A DNA stretch of 64,000 bases from Cumulibacter soli (GTDB taxonomy: Bacteria; Actinomycetota; Actinomycetes; Mycobacteriales; Antricoccaceae): positions 362,382 to 426,381 of the forward strand of contig NZ_SMSG01000004.1 in assembly GCF_004382795.1 (NCBI RefSeq), given 5' to 3'. Shown here one piece after another: positions 26,003 through 34,175 of the stretch. The position numbers and the translations under genes were made by a program. Each line of letters starts with the position of its first letter. Within the stretch, counting starts at the first letter, position 1. Below the pieces are notes generated by a model, which was given only the letters and a program-made list of their open reading frames with translations, did not search any database and was not told the origin of the DNA.

Positions 26003-27174
26003 CACGCCTCCTTAGGGTGCGGGCTGAGGATCAGGGTCGCATGGTGTTGCAGGACGCCACCGTTGCCGGAGACCAGGATGTAGTCGTTATCGGCAACCTG
26101 GCGTTCACCGCCCTCGCCGCGGCCCTGGATGACCGCTTCGCTCAGCGGAGTCATCCCCCACATGTAGTAACCGGAGAGCTGACCGCCGCCGGTGTTGGTC
26201 GGCAACGAACCGCCCGGGGCCAAGGCGCCTGACTCGGCGAGCGCGCCACCCTCACCCTTCGCACAGAAACCGTAGTCCTCGAGGGTGATCAGCGTCGTGT
26301 ACGTGTAGCAGTCGTAGATTTCCCGGACGCCGATCTGATCAACCGTGACGCCAGCCATCTTGAAGGCTCGCTCGCCGGAGAGTTTCGCACCGCTGACCAG
26401 CCCGAACTCGGAGTCGCGCTCATCGATATAGCCAGGGTGGCACTGCGCGCCGCCGTGGAGGTACACCGGGGGCTTGGCCAGATCGCGCGCCTTCTCGCCT
26501 GAGGTGACGATGACCGCGATCGCCCCGTTGCTGACCAGGCAGCAGTCGAACAAGTGCAGCGGATCGACGATATAGCGGGATTCCTGATGATCCTCCATCG
26601 TCAGCGGAGTGCGCATCTGCGCGATCGGGTTCAGTTCGGCCCATTTGCGCGTGCTGATCGCGATATGCCCGAACTGTTCGCTGGTGGTGCCATATTTGTC
26701 CATGTGCCGGCGAGCGGCCAGGGCGTACCCCACGTTCGGTCCGAGCAGCCCGCCACCGGCCGGCATCCCGAGGAATCCGGGATGCAGGCGGTTCTTCGGG
26801 TCGGAGTAGGTCGCTCCGGCGCGCTTTCCTTCGGTGAGCGGCACATCGGAGAACACGCAGGCGACCGCGGTCGCCTGCCCGGACGCGACGGCTGCCGCGG
26901 CCTGCATCACCATTACGCCGGCCGAAGATCCGTACGCTTGGATCTCGGAGAGCACCGAGAGATTCCGCAGCCCAAGGTCCGCGGCCAGCGGCATGCCAAC
27001 GGCCCGGGTGAGTCCGTAGTTCACCAGCAGACCGTCGATATCGCTGACCTTGAGCCCGGCGTCAGCGGCAGCCTTTCCGATCGCTTCGACGGCGAACTGG
27101 GTACCTGTTCGCCCGTACACCTTCCCCATGTCGGTCATCCCGAGACCGACGATGGCGGCATCAAGTTTCGTCAT
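26002..27174 (-). CDS. SCP2/Ltp2-like thiolase-fold protein without the catalytic cysteine
   Basis: 390 residues of thiolase fold, with AIVGLGMTDMGKVYGRTGTQFAVEAIGKAAADAGL at the start. Where thiolases have the nucleophilic Cys (xCASGxxA), this protein reads QAYGSSAGVMVMQAA. The C-terminal GHPxG motif is replaced by GQLSGYYMWGM, and the second Cys block reads GNGGVLQHHATLIL. It is therefore unlikely to be a working thiolase. Proteins with this pattern and a DUF35 partner include the Ltp2 retro-aldolase of sterol catabolism. Translationally coupled to the DUF35 gene, so a 1:1 complex is expected. The substrate is unknown, probably a beta-hydroxyacyl-CoA. Confidence 0.85.
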   Translation of the reverse strand: MTKLDAAIVGLGMTDMGKVYGRTGTQFAVEAIGKAAADAGLKVSDIDGLLVNYGLTRAVGMPLAADLGLRNLSVLSEIQAYGSSAGVMVMQAAAAVASGQATAVACVFSDVPLTEGKRAGATYSDPKNRLHPGFLGMPAGGGLLGPNVGYALAARRHMDKYGTTSEQFGHIAISTRKWAELNPIAQMRTPLTMEDHQESRYIVDPLHLFDCCLVSNGAIAVIVTSGEKARDLAKPPVYLHGGAQCHPGYIDERDSEFGLVSGAKLSGERAFKMAGVTVDQIGVREIYDCYTYTTLITLEDYGFCAKGEGGALAESGALAPGGSLPTNTGGGQLSGYYMWGMTPLSEAVIQGRGEGGERQVADNDYILVSGNGGVLQHHATLILSPHPKEA

Positions 27175-27269
27175 GTTCGCGATTCTGCCTTATCGGATGA
27201 TCGATACTTAGCGTGGCTCATCAATTAGTCGCGATACGTACATGCAGCGCCGACGAACAACTGACGTTA

Positions 27270-28010
27270 TCAACGCTTGGGACGGGCCCCGGCGGCGGTT
27301 AGGCGGGCCAGCCGCTCCTGTGGCAGCTGGCGCGGACACGTGCTGCACTTGGCTTCCGCCGGCACCCGATAAAGCAGGCAACATGACCCCCGTCGCAGAT
27401 GCGACTCGCCCGTCGGTGTCGTGGTCAGCCGTGGTGCGGGCAGCGTCACGCCCAGGGCACGACCCATTTGAGAAATCAACCGGTCCGCACTGGTCAGGAC
27501 CTCCGCCGTACGACCGGTGAGCTGACCGGCCCACAACAGCCGACCCACGATCGCATCGACCGCGAACGACCAGAGCCGACGTTCTCCCTTACCGATGATC
27601 GCGGCGAGTACGTCGATTACCTGCGCTAGCGAATTTCCTAGCAGTGCAGCGACATCAGCAATCGGCTCCGGGCCGATCGAGACCGATCGTGATCCGGGAA
27701 TCCTGCTGTCCGGGCGATGGAACAGCCGCGTGTCCTCAAGTCGTGGCGATAGCGCGCGACCAGTGACGTACCAACTCGTCACTGCAGGCATCACCAGCCA
27801 GGTACTGGCCGAGTACCACCAAAGCGTGCCGAGCACGAACCTGTCATCGATTCCCCAGATATCGCCGCGAAGCCGGATCTGCTCCTGTATCCAGTCGGAA
27901 TCCAGACACCACGTCGCTGGGATCTCGACGGCAGGCGCCGCCCTTACCAGCGTGTCGGTCGGCAGCACCCTAAGCAATTCAGCCCATAGTTCATCCGCGT
28001 GCCCGGTCAT
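27270..28010 (-). CDS. FhuF-like [2Fe-2S] protein, putative metal-chelate reductase
   Basis: 246 residues from the ATG at 28010, which overlaps the ABC ATPase stop as ATGA; the longer frame is a shadow. The C-terminus carries Cys210, Cys211, Cys222 and Cys225 (C-C-x10-C-x2-C), the unusual [2Fe-2S] motif of FhuF-type ferric siderophore reductases. The rest is mainly helical with a WWYSASTWLVMPAVTSWYVTGRAL stretch, as in the FhuF fold. The usual role is cytoplasmic release of iron from imported siderophores. Here it ends an operon led by a cobalamin riboswitch, so reduction of a cobalt complex or corrinoid is a reasonable alternative. Confidence 0.78.
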   Translation of the reverse strand: MTGHADELWAELLRVLPTDTLVRAAPAVEIPATWCLDSDWIQEQIRLRGDIWGIDDRFVLGTLWWYSASTWLVMPAVTSWYVTGRALSPRLEDTRLFHRPDSRIPGSRSVSIGPEPIADVAALLGNSLAQVIDVLAAIIGKGERRLWSFAVDAIVGRLLWAGQLTGRTAEVLTSADRLISQMGRALGVTLPAPRLTTTPTGESHLRRGSCCLLYRVPAEAKCSTCPRQLPQERLARLTAAGARPKR

Positions 28011-29545
28011 GCGCGAGCCACCTGATCTTCGCGTCGCGGCGCCGTACTCCCCGTCTGCTCCTCCACGGGCGCGTCCGCGTGCTCCTGCGTCAAGCTTCCG
28101 TCGGCCATTCGATAGATGCGGTCGCTCACGTAGCGCAGGAAGGCGATGTCGTGGCTGACAATGACTTGCGCGGTGCCGGATTCGCGCAGCCGATGTAGCA
28201 ACTTTCCGATCTCCGTAGCCGTGGTGACATCCAGGCTTGAGGTCGGCTCGTCGGCGATCATCAGCGCCGGCTGCGCACAGATCACTCGCGCGATCGCGAC
28301 ACGCTGGCATTGTCCGACGGACAAGCCGCGTGGATACACATCCGGATCGATATCGCCGAGTCCGACGTCCGCGAGGACCTTTGCGGCGAGCTCACGACGC
28401 CGTGCGCGATGCGGCGGGCGTACGCCGTCGCGGCGCGCTGCCGCGGCAATCGGCTCAGTGATGGAGCGCCAGATCGGCCAGCGGGCATCGAGCGAGCCAA
28501 CGGGATCCTGGAAGATCGGAAGCACGTTGCCGGGTTCGCCGGCGCGCGTCGCCGTGCCGGAATCCGGTTCCTCAATCCCGCCCAACAGTCTCAGCAGGGT
28601 CGACTTGCCGGAACCGGAACGGCCACAGATGCCGACTATCTCGCCGGGATGCACCGTCAGGTCGATGCCGGCTACCGCTGTGTGCACACCGCGACGGGTC
28701 ACGTATCGCTTGGTTACCCGATCAAGGCGGGCAACGACACGATCCTGCAGTGCACTGTCATCCGGCGACACTGCTGGCTGAGCAGTCGCACGGATCTCCG
28801 CAGACTGCACAAGTTGCATCGTCCGCCGCGCCCGCGGTCGCGCCATCACGGCGCCCGACGCGCCCTCCTCCACTATTCGGCCGCCGTCCAGCACGATGAT
28901 CCGGTCGGCATGCCGCGCGGCGAGGTCCAGGTCGTGCGTGACGAACAGCAACCCCTTCGAGGAACGCCGAAGCAGATGCATCATGTCGTCGGCAAGTTCG
29001 GCATCCAGCGCACTGGTGGGTTCGTCCGCGAGCGTGACCGACGGCTCCAGCAGTGCGGCCGCGACGATATCGGCACGTTGCAACATCCCGCCGGACCACT
29101 GATGCGGATACTGCGTCCACCGCTCCGACGCGTCGGGGATACCCGCCGAGCGCAGCGCGTCCAGTACGGCGACCTCACTGATCTCGACGCCCGCCGGTCG
29201 CAGCGGCTCAAGGATGTGGTGACGCACCGTCCGCAGCGGATCAAATGCCGAGTACGGATCCTGCGTGACGTAGCCGGCGCGGACGCGCGCCGCCGAGCGC
29301 TCCCGCTTTCGAAGCCCCGCCAGCGGTTGGCCGTCCAGCTCGATCGCTCCAGCGACGCGTGCGCCCGCTGGCAGCAGCCCCAGTACGGTCCGTAGCGTGC
29401 TGGTCTTACCGCAACCCGATTCGCCGACCAGCGCGACCACCTCGTCACAGCCGACCGTCAGACTCACTCCGTCGAGGGCACGGTAGCCGCCGCGATAGGT
29501 CACCGTCAGGTCCTCGATCCGCAACATGTCGCTCTTGTGGCTCAT
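28007..29545 (-). CDS. fused double ATPase of the riboswitch-controlled Dpp-type ABC importer
   Basis: 512 residues containing two ABC domains. N-domain: Walker A GESGCGKTS, Q-loop TQDPYSAFDPLRTV, signature WSGGMLQR, Walker B VTLADEPTSALD, H-loop VTHDLD. C-domain from about residue 275: Walker A GRSGSGKST, Q-loop FQDPVGSLDARWPI, signature LSVGQCQR (degenerate, Val-Gly in place of Gly-Gly), Walker B LMIADEPTSSLD. Both domains lack the cysteine-bearing C-terminal extension of Dpp/Opp ATPases, unlike the ATPases at 8704 and 13349. One polypeptide thus replaces DppD plus DppF. The start has GGGAGACG upstream and the gene is coupled to the FhuF-like gene. Confidence 0.92.
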   Translation of the reverse strand: MSHKSDMLRIEDLTVTYRGGYRALDGVSLTVGCDEVVALVGESGCGKTSTLRTVLGLLPAGARVAGAIELDGQPLAGLRKRERSAARVRAGYVTQDPYSAFDPLRTVRHHILEPLRPAGVEISEVAVLDALRSAGIPDASERWTQYPHQWSGGMLQRADIVAAALLEPSVTLADEPTSALDAELADDMMHLLRRSSKGLLFVTHDLDLAARHADRIIVLDGGRIVEEGASGAVMARPRARRTMQLVQSAEIRATAQPAVSPDDSALQDRVVARLDRVTKRYVTRRGVHTAVAGIDLTVHPGEIVGICGRSGSGKSTLLRLLGGIEEPDSGTATRAGEPGNVLPIFQDPVGSLDARWPIWRSITEPIAAAARRDGVRPPHRARRRELAAKVLADVGLGDIDPDVYPRGLSVGQCQRVAIARVICAQPALMIADEPTSSLDVTTATEIGKLLHRLRESGTAQVIVSHDIAFLRYVSDRIYRMADGSLTQEHADAPVEEQTGSTAPRREDQVARA

Positions 29546-29588
29546 GTCGTCTCCCGAGTCCTGCGGCGGATCGCGTGGGCTGTCGAGG

Positions 29589-30479
29589 TCATGCGGTCTC
29601 CGCGATGTCGGCGCAATCGCGCAACGCGTCGCTGATCAACGTGACGCTCGCGACCGCGAGGATGAGCCCGACGCCCGGCCCAATCAACAGCCAGGGCGCA
29701 ACCGTGAGGTCGAGGCGACTCTCATTGAGCATGCTGCCCCATTCGGCTGTCGGTGGTTGTACCCCCAGTCCAAGGAAGGACAGGCCGGCGAGCGCGAGGA
29801 TCGTTTCGCCGAAGCCGAGAGTCGCCGCGATCAGGGTGTGCGAGAAAACGCCAGGCAGCACGTGCGTCATCGCGATCCGCACGCCGCCGACGCCGGCCAT
29901 TCGGGCCGCGACGACGTCCAGTCGGTGTCTCGCCCCCAAGGAAAGGGTCCGCGCCAGTTTGGTCAATCCGGCCCAGCCGGTCAGTGACATGGCGAGGATC
30001 AGGTTGCCGAATCCTGGGCCGAGTGCGCCGACGATAGCCAACGCGAGAATGAGCGACGGCAAGCCGAGCATGATGTCGCAAAGTCGGCACACGAGCGTGT
30101 CGTACCACCCACCGATCAGCCCAGAGGACACTCCGAGCACGAGTCCGATGGCCGTGGTGATAACGAAAACGATCACCGCGGCGTACGTCGAGACCCCTGC
30201 GGCGTGCACGGTCCGCGCGAACAGGTCACGGCCGTTACCGTCGGTACCAAGCCAATGCGCTGTGGACGGTGGCGCGAGTTGGTTGCGGTAATCGGTGGCA
30301 TTCGGATCACCGACGAGCAGCGGTCCGATCAGCGCGATCGCGAACAACAACAGCAGCCCGATTGCGCCGACGCGGAAGCCGCCGTGGCGCCGCAGGCGGG
30401 CCCATAGTTTCGGTGCTAGCTCGCGTGCAGCACGCGGTTCATCGACGATATCGGCGATCTGGTTCACGGCCAGGCTCAT
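29589..30479 (-). CDS. Dpp/Nik-type ABC importer permease (DppC-like) of the riboswitch operon
   Basis: 296 residues. A cytoplasmic N-terminus and first membrane segment (VGAIGLLLLFAIALIGPLLV) are followed by LAPPSTAHWLGTDGNGRDLFARTVHAA, the standard DppC block. Five further helices are visible, with the EAA loop around RMAGVGGVRIAMTHVLPGVF. The start overlaps the DppB-like stop by ATGA, and 43 bases separate it from the ATPase gene. Confidence 0.92.
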   Translation of the reverse strand: MSLAVNQIADIVDEPRAARELAPKLWARLRRHGGFRVGAIGLLLLFAIALIGPLLVGDPNATDYRNQLAPPSTAHWLGTDGNGRDLFARTVHAAGVSTYAAVIVFVITTAIGLVLGVSSGLIGGWYDTLVCRLCDIMLGLPSLILALAIVGALGPGFGNLILAMSLTGWAGLTKLARTLSLGARHRLDVVAARMAGVGGVRIAMTHVLPGVFSHTLIAATLGFGETILALAGLSFLGLGVQPPTAEWGSMLNESRLDLTVAPWLLIGPGVGLILAVASVTLISDALRDCADIAETA

Positions 30480-31495
30480 CGACTCACCTCCAGTTCGCGA
30501 CTTTCGGTCTGCTCGGTGCGGGCGGCATCGCGCAACGCTAGGCGTAGCTGGCGGCGGCTGAGCCCATGTCCACGCAGCCGCGGATCAATCACGGCAAGGA
30601 GTAGGTCGATGAGCAGGCTCACGATGACGTAGATGAGTACCGCCAGCATGGTGAACGTCGCGATGACCGGCTGGTCCCGGGCGTTGATCGCCTGCATCGT
30701 GTAGCCGCCGACACCAGGCCAGGTGAACACGCTTTCAGCGATCGGTGCCCCGCCGATCAACCCGGCCGCGCCCAGGGACACGACGGTCAGGAATGGGCCG
30801 GCGGCGTTCGGCAAGGCATGGGTGAACATGCGCCGCGTCGGACTGATGCCGCGCGCGCGACACACCTGCATATAGGCGGATGACTGCGCCTCCAGAATCG
30901 ATGCGCGCAGAATCCTGGCCCAATAGCCGGCGGAACCGAGCGCGAGAGTGAAGGCCGGCCAGCCGACCGTCCCCCAGGTGCCGTCGCTGACGATCACACC
31001 TAGTCCCAACTGCAGCACCAGGACATTGAGGATGATCAGGCCGACGAGGAAGCCAGGGGCGATGACCAGGGCGAGCGATACGACACGCCCGACCCGGTCG
31101 GGCCAGCGGCGCGGTGCCGCGGCCGAAGCGATGCCGATCACGAGCGCCATCACGATGCCGATTACCAGAGCTGCAGCCGTCAACCGCAGGGTCGCCGGCA
31201 GTCGCGTCGCGAACTCGCTCATCACCGATCTACCGGATCGCCAGGACACCCCGAAGTCGCCCTGTAACGCAGTGCCCAGCCAATCTAAGTAGCGCCCGAT
31301 CGGGTTGCCGTCCAGTCCGAGTTCGGCTCGCATCGCGGCGATCTGCGCCGCGTCTGGCTCGAGGATGCCGCGCGCTCGCAACACCCCACCAGCCGGATCT
31401 CCTGGCGCCAGCAAGAGCAGACTCCAGATGATCACGCTCGCGGCAAGCAGGGTGAGGACAGCGATCCCCACCCTGCGCGCGAGGGTTACCAGCAT
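30476..31495 (-). CDS. Dpp/Nik-type ABC importer permease (DppB-like) of the riboswitch operon
   Basis: 339 residues from the ATG at 31495, two bases after the binding-protein stop; the frame to 31558 is the shadow of that gene. MLVTLARRVGIAVLTLLAASVIIWSLLLLAPGDPA is the standard DppB/NikB first segment. The periplasmic loop has LGLDGNPIGRYLDWLG, and the EAA loop reads QVCRARGISPTRRMFTHALPNAAGP. Six membrane helices are visible. The C-terminus is extended by about 25 charged residues. Confidence 0.92.
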   Translation of the reverse strand: MLVTLARRVGIAVLTLLAASVIIWSLLLLAPGDPAGGVLRARGILEPDAAQIAAMRAELGLDGNPIGRYLDWLGTALQGDFGVSWRSGRSVMSEFATRLPATLRLTAAALVIGIVMALVIGIASAAAPRRWPDRVGRVVSLALVIAPGFLVGLIILNVLVLQLGLGVIVSDGTWGTVGWPAFTLALGSAGYWARILRASILEAQSSAYMQVCRARGISPTRRMFTHALPNAAGPFLTVVSLGAAGLIGGAPIAESVFTWPGVGGYTMQAINARDQPVIATFTMLAVLIYVIVSLLIDLLLAVIDPRLRGHGLSRRQLRLALRDAARTEQTESRELEVSR

Positions 31496-31497
31496 CG

Positions 31498-33066
31498 CTA
31501 CGGCGTCGTTTCGAAACCGACCCAGAGGTTCGCCATCGGGATCTCGTAGTCCTGCCACGCGGGTCCCGCCACGATGCCAGGGATCCGCATGCCGAGCCAG
31601 CCCATGTAGGCGTTATCGGCGATCACGGTCTGTATTTCGCCGAGGACCGCATTGCGAGCCTCCGGGTCCATCGTGGTGGCGTACTCGTCGATCAGCGCAT
31701 CGAGTTCCGGGTCCTTGATTCCACTGTGATTGCCGTCGCCATCGCTGGCGAACGTACTCTGCAGGGTCGTCGTTGGATCGCCCGAGAATGACGTCGTCCC
31801 GTTGCTGTGCGGGGCAAGCTGCCAGTTCACGTTCGGGTCCTGCTCGGCCTCATCAATGTCCGGGACCTGCTGAATCTCGACGGTGATACCAATGTCCCCG
31901 AGTTGAGCCTGCACGGCCAACGCCAGCGTTTCTGAATCTGGCTGCTGCGGGAACGTCAGCAGGTTCAGGACCAGCGGTTCACCGTCCTTGCTGCGGGTGC
32001 CATTCGCACCCTCGGCCCAGCCGGCATCATCCAGCAGCTGTTCAGCCTTGTCGAGATCCGTATCGAACATGTCCTGGTAGTACGGCGCCTGCGGCGAGTA
32101 CATACCGTTCGAAACCTCGTACAGACCATTCATCACGTCGTCGGCGATCTCGTCGTAATCGATCGCCGCCAGCAGCGCCTGGCGCACGTCGCCGTCAGTC
32201 AGCACACCGGTCTTCTGATTCATTCGGAACTGGAAAGTTGGGCCCTTCGGCGTACCCGTGATCCAGTACGCATCGGTGCGGCCCTCGATGCTCTTGGCAG
32301 AGTCGGTCGGTGGGTACAACGCGAGGTCAGCTTCGCCGTTCTGCACGGCAAGAATGCGTGACTGCGCCTCTTCGATGAACTTGACCGTGACCGTCTCCAG
32401 CGGCGGCGTACCGCCCCAGTAGTCATCGTCGGCGCTCATCGTCATGGTCTGCGGATCGAGCGTGTCGACGACGTACGGGCCGGTGTAGATCTGCGCATCG
32501 TCGAGTTTGGCCACGTCTTCGTCCGCAGCCTCGTACGCGGCCAGGTCGAAAATGACGAACTTCGACTCGTCGGCGAGCAGGTACGGCAGATTCGGGGTCG
32601 GTTCCGCGGTGGTCACGGTGACCTCGCGTTCACCGGTCGCCTCGACCGTCGTCCCAGCCAACGGTTTAAGACCGGGGACGTTCTCCAGGTCATAGTTCAT
32701 CACTGCGGCGAGCGCCTCGCCGTCGAGCGGATTCCCGTTCTGGAACGCGGTGCCCTCGTTCAGGGTCAACACCCAGGTGTGTTCGTCGACGTTCTGTAGA
32801 TCTTGGAGCAGCCATGGCTCGGGCTCGGCGGCGAGTACGGGCCGCATCAGCAATTCGGCAGCGCCGAACTCGATGAACCAGAACCCGTTCGTCATCGGGT
32901 CTACGTCATCGATGGGGAAACTGGTCGCCAGCGTCAGCGACGTGGGGTCCTCGCCATCCTGCTGCCCGGGATCGCTCGTTCCGCACGCGGTCCCAGCCAG
33001 GACGAGTGCGACGGCGAGTGCCCCGGCGCTAAATCGACGAATTGAACGTACATACGGAACGCGCAT
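31498..33066 (-). CDS. solute-binding lipoprotein (SBP family 5) of the riboswitch-controlled importer
   Basis: 522 residues. Signal peptide with lipobox LAGTAC and Cys28, an acidic linker, then the family-5 binding fold. Typical segments are TWVLTLNEGTAFQNGNPLDGEALAAVMNYDL and FQFRMNQKTGVLTDGDVRQALLAAIDYDEIADDV. The ATG at 33066 has GGAAAGG upstream. Family 5 includes peptide, nickel (NikA) and metallophore binders as well as peptide binders. The upstream cobalamin riboswitch argues for cobalt, a cobalt chelate, or a corrinoid as ligand. First gene of the operon SBP-permease-permease-ATPase-FhuF-like. Confidence 0.92.
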   Translation of the reverse strand: MRVPYVRSIRRFSAGALAVALVLAGTACGTSDPGQQDGEDPTSLTLATSFPIDDVDPMTNGFWFIEFGAAELLMRPVLAAEPEPWLLQDLQNVDEHTWVLTLNEGTAFQNGNPLDGEALAAVMNYDLENVPGLKPLAGTTVEATGEREVTVTTAEPTPNLPYLLADESKFVIFDLAAYEAADEDVAKLDDAQIYTGPYVVDTLDPQTMTMSADDDYWGGTPPLETVTVKFIEEAQSRILAVQNGEADLALYPPTDSAKSIEGRTDAYWITGTPKGPTFQFRMNQKTGVLTDGDVRQALLAAIDYDEIADDVMNGLYEVSNGMYSPQAPYYQDMFDTDLDKAEQLLDDAGWAEGANGTRSKDGEPLVLNLLTFPQQPDSETLALAVQAQLGDIGITVEIQQVPDIDEAEQDPNVNWQLAPHSNGTTSFSGDPTTTLQSTFASDGDGNHSGIKDPELDALIDEYATTMDPEARNAVLGEIQTVIADNAYMGWLGMRIPGIVAGPAWQDYEIPMANLWVGFETTP

Positions 33067-33099
33067 GCGAGCCGCCTTTCCAGAACCTCGTGGAATGCA

Positions 33100-33285
33100 T
33101 CGGATCGCTGCGATCGGTCTCCTGGCTCACAGAATCTCCGGCAGGTACGCCGAAGTCCGATTCGAACAGCCTTCCCGGATGTGGTTATCCAGTGACTTCC
33201 GGCGCAAGCGCGCCGATCGAGGTTCGAGTCAGTTCTGCTTACAGTGGCGAGGGCCGCTTCGGCATTGCACCGAATTCCCGTACAC
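33100..33285 (-). promoter_or_regulatory. cobalamin riboswitch upstream of the ABC importer
   Basis: On the minus strand the order of conserved blocks is right for a B12 element. GGTGCAATGCCGAAGCGG comes first, then GCCACTGTAAGCAGAACTG, a GC hairpin, GGGAAGGC, and the B12 box GTGAGCCAGGAGACC (complement of 33114-33127). A GATCGCAGCGATC hairpin follows the box, about 35 bases before the ATG of the binding protein, and could switch translation or transcription. Binding of adenosylcobalamin would turn the importer off. Ends are approximate. Confidence 0.8.
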
Positions 33286-33410
33286 CGCAGCAAGTGAACA
33301 ATAGCAGCGCTCACGGCGGACACCGCGGCCGCGGCCCATCTCACTATTACCTGGCGTGCGGTGCGGACACCAGTACCGGTAACCTTGTGTGTCGCGGCAT
33401 CGCGCCGCGT

Positions 33411-33498
33411 GGAGGATTCGCCTAGAGGCCTATGGCGCTCGCTTGGAAAGCGGGTTGGGTTCACGCCCTCACGAGTTCGAATCTCGTATCCTCCGCCA
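33411..33498 (+). tRNA. tRNA-Ser (anticodon GGA)
   Basis: An 88-base class II tRNA. The acceptor stem GGAGGAT pairs with ATCCTCC, the discriminator is G and CCA is encoded. The anticodon loop TTGGAAA gives GGA, reading UCC/UCU. A long variable arm and the T-loop GTTCGAATC are present. It is transcribed away from the riboswitch. Confidence 0.95.
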
Positions 33499-33502
33499 AC
33501 GG

Positions 33503-33535
33503 TTGTGGGTCGGGCACGAAGTGTCCGGCCCACAA
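33503..33535 (+). terminator. hairpin terminator after tRNA-Ser(GGA)
   Basis: TTGTGGGTCGGGCAC and GTGTCCGGCCCACAA pair around a GAA loop (two non-Watson-Crick positions, one of them G-U), followed by ATCGTTTG. It begins 5 bases after the tRNA 3' end. Confidence 0.75.
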
Positions 33536-33582
33536 TCGTTTGTAGACGGCACAGTGATTCGAGGAGGAGCGCAGCGACGGGG

Positions 33583-33599
33583 TCTCGTATCCTCCGCCA
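33583..33599 (+). repeat. duplicate of the tRNA-Ser 3' end (att-like)
   Basis: TCTCGTATCCTCCGCCA repeats exactly the last 17 bases of the tRNA gene (33482-33498), 101 bases downstream and in the same orientation. Duplicated tRNA 3' ends are typical of integration sites. No integrase is seen nearby. Confidence 0.7.
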
Positions 33600-33603
33600 G
33601 CTG

Positions 33604-34065
33604 TCACGGCTCCAGGTAGGTGGCAAGGTTCGTCAGCGACGACGTGATCCCTTCGGCGTGGTCACGTGCACGGACCCCGTCGGGGACATTCCGAGCCACC
33701 ACCTCGACATCGGTCCCTTCCTCCACACTGCGCAGGTTCCACTCCATCTGCATGGTTCCCTGAAACGCTGCGTCATCGGAGTCGAAGTCAATCTCCTGCA
33801 CGATGCGCTCACCGAGAACAATCTGTGAGATGCGAACGTCGGCCACGTCCGAGTCGACGGATGTCTTGCCGGGCGCACCTGACGCATCCTCGTACGTCAA
33901 CACCAGCCGGTATGAGCCGCCCTCGCGCATATCGAACTGCTCGAACCGACCCTGCATCCCCTTCGGAGGCAGCCAGGTCTGCAGCGCATCACGACTGGCC
34001 AGCGCCGCGAACACCTCATCCCGGTCGACGTGAATGAGGAGACTGGCGCGATCGGTTCTTCCCAT
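33604..34065 (-). CDS. SRPBCC (START/Bet v1-like) family protein
   Basis: 153 residues. RASLLIHVDRDEVFAALASRDALQTWLPP is the usual start of the AHSA1/CalC-type SRPBCC fold. MREGGSYRLVLTYED and a C-terminal long helix (ARDHAEGITSSLTNLATYLEP) complete it. The fold forms a hydrophobic ligand pocket; the biological role is not deducible. Its 3' end lies 4 bases from the att-like tRNA fragment. Nothing links it to the neighbouring cobalamin genes except position. Confidence 0.85.
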   Translation of the reverse strand: MGRTDRASLLIHVDRDEVFAALASRDALQTWLPPKGMQGRFEQFDMREGGSYRLVLTYEDASGAPGKTSVDSDVADVRISQIVLGERIVQEIDFDSDDAAFQGTMQMEWNLRSVEEGTDVEVVARNVPDGVRARDHAEGITSSLTNLATYLEP

Positions 34066-34175
34066 ACCCCAACCCTAGGCGCGCCACCACCGGCCCCGCG
34101 ACCTCGCGGGAGCCTGGCGTCTCCGCACATGGCTATGGGTCGGCTACGACGTGACCGGACCGGTATGTTCGGGAC

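Noticed and set aside
27270-33066. Reading the second Dpp operon as a plain peptide or iron-siderophore importer
   Set aside because: The cobalamin riboswitch directly upstream points to cobalt or corrinoid supply; the iron option is kept only as the alternative in the findings.
33360-33626. Frames overlapping tRNA-Ser(GGA)
   Set aside because: They read through a clear tRNA gene and its terminator.
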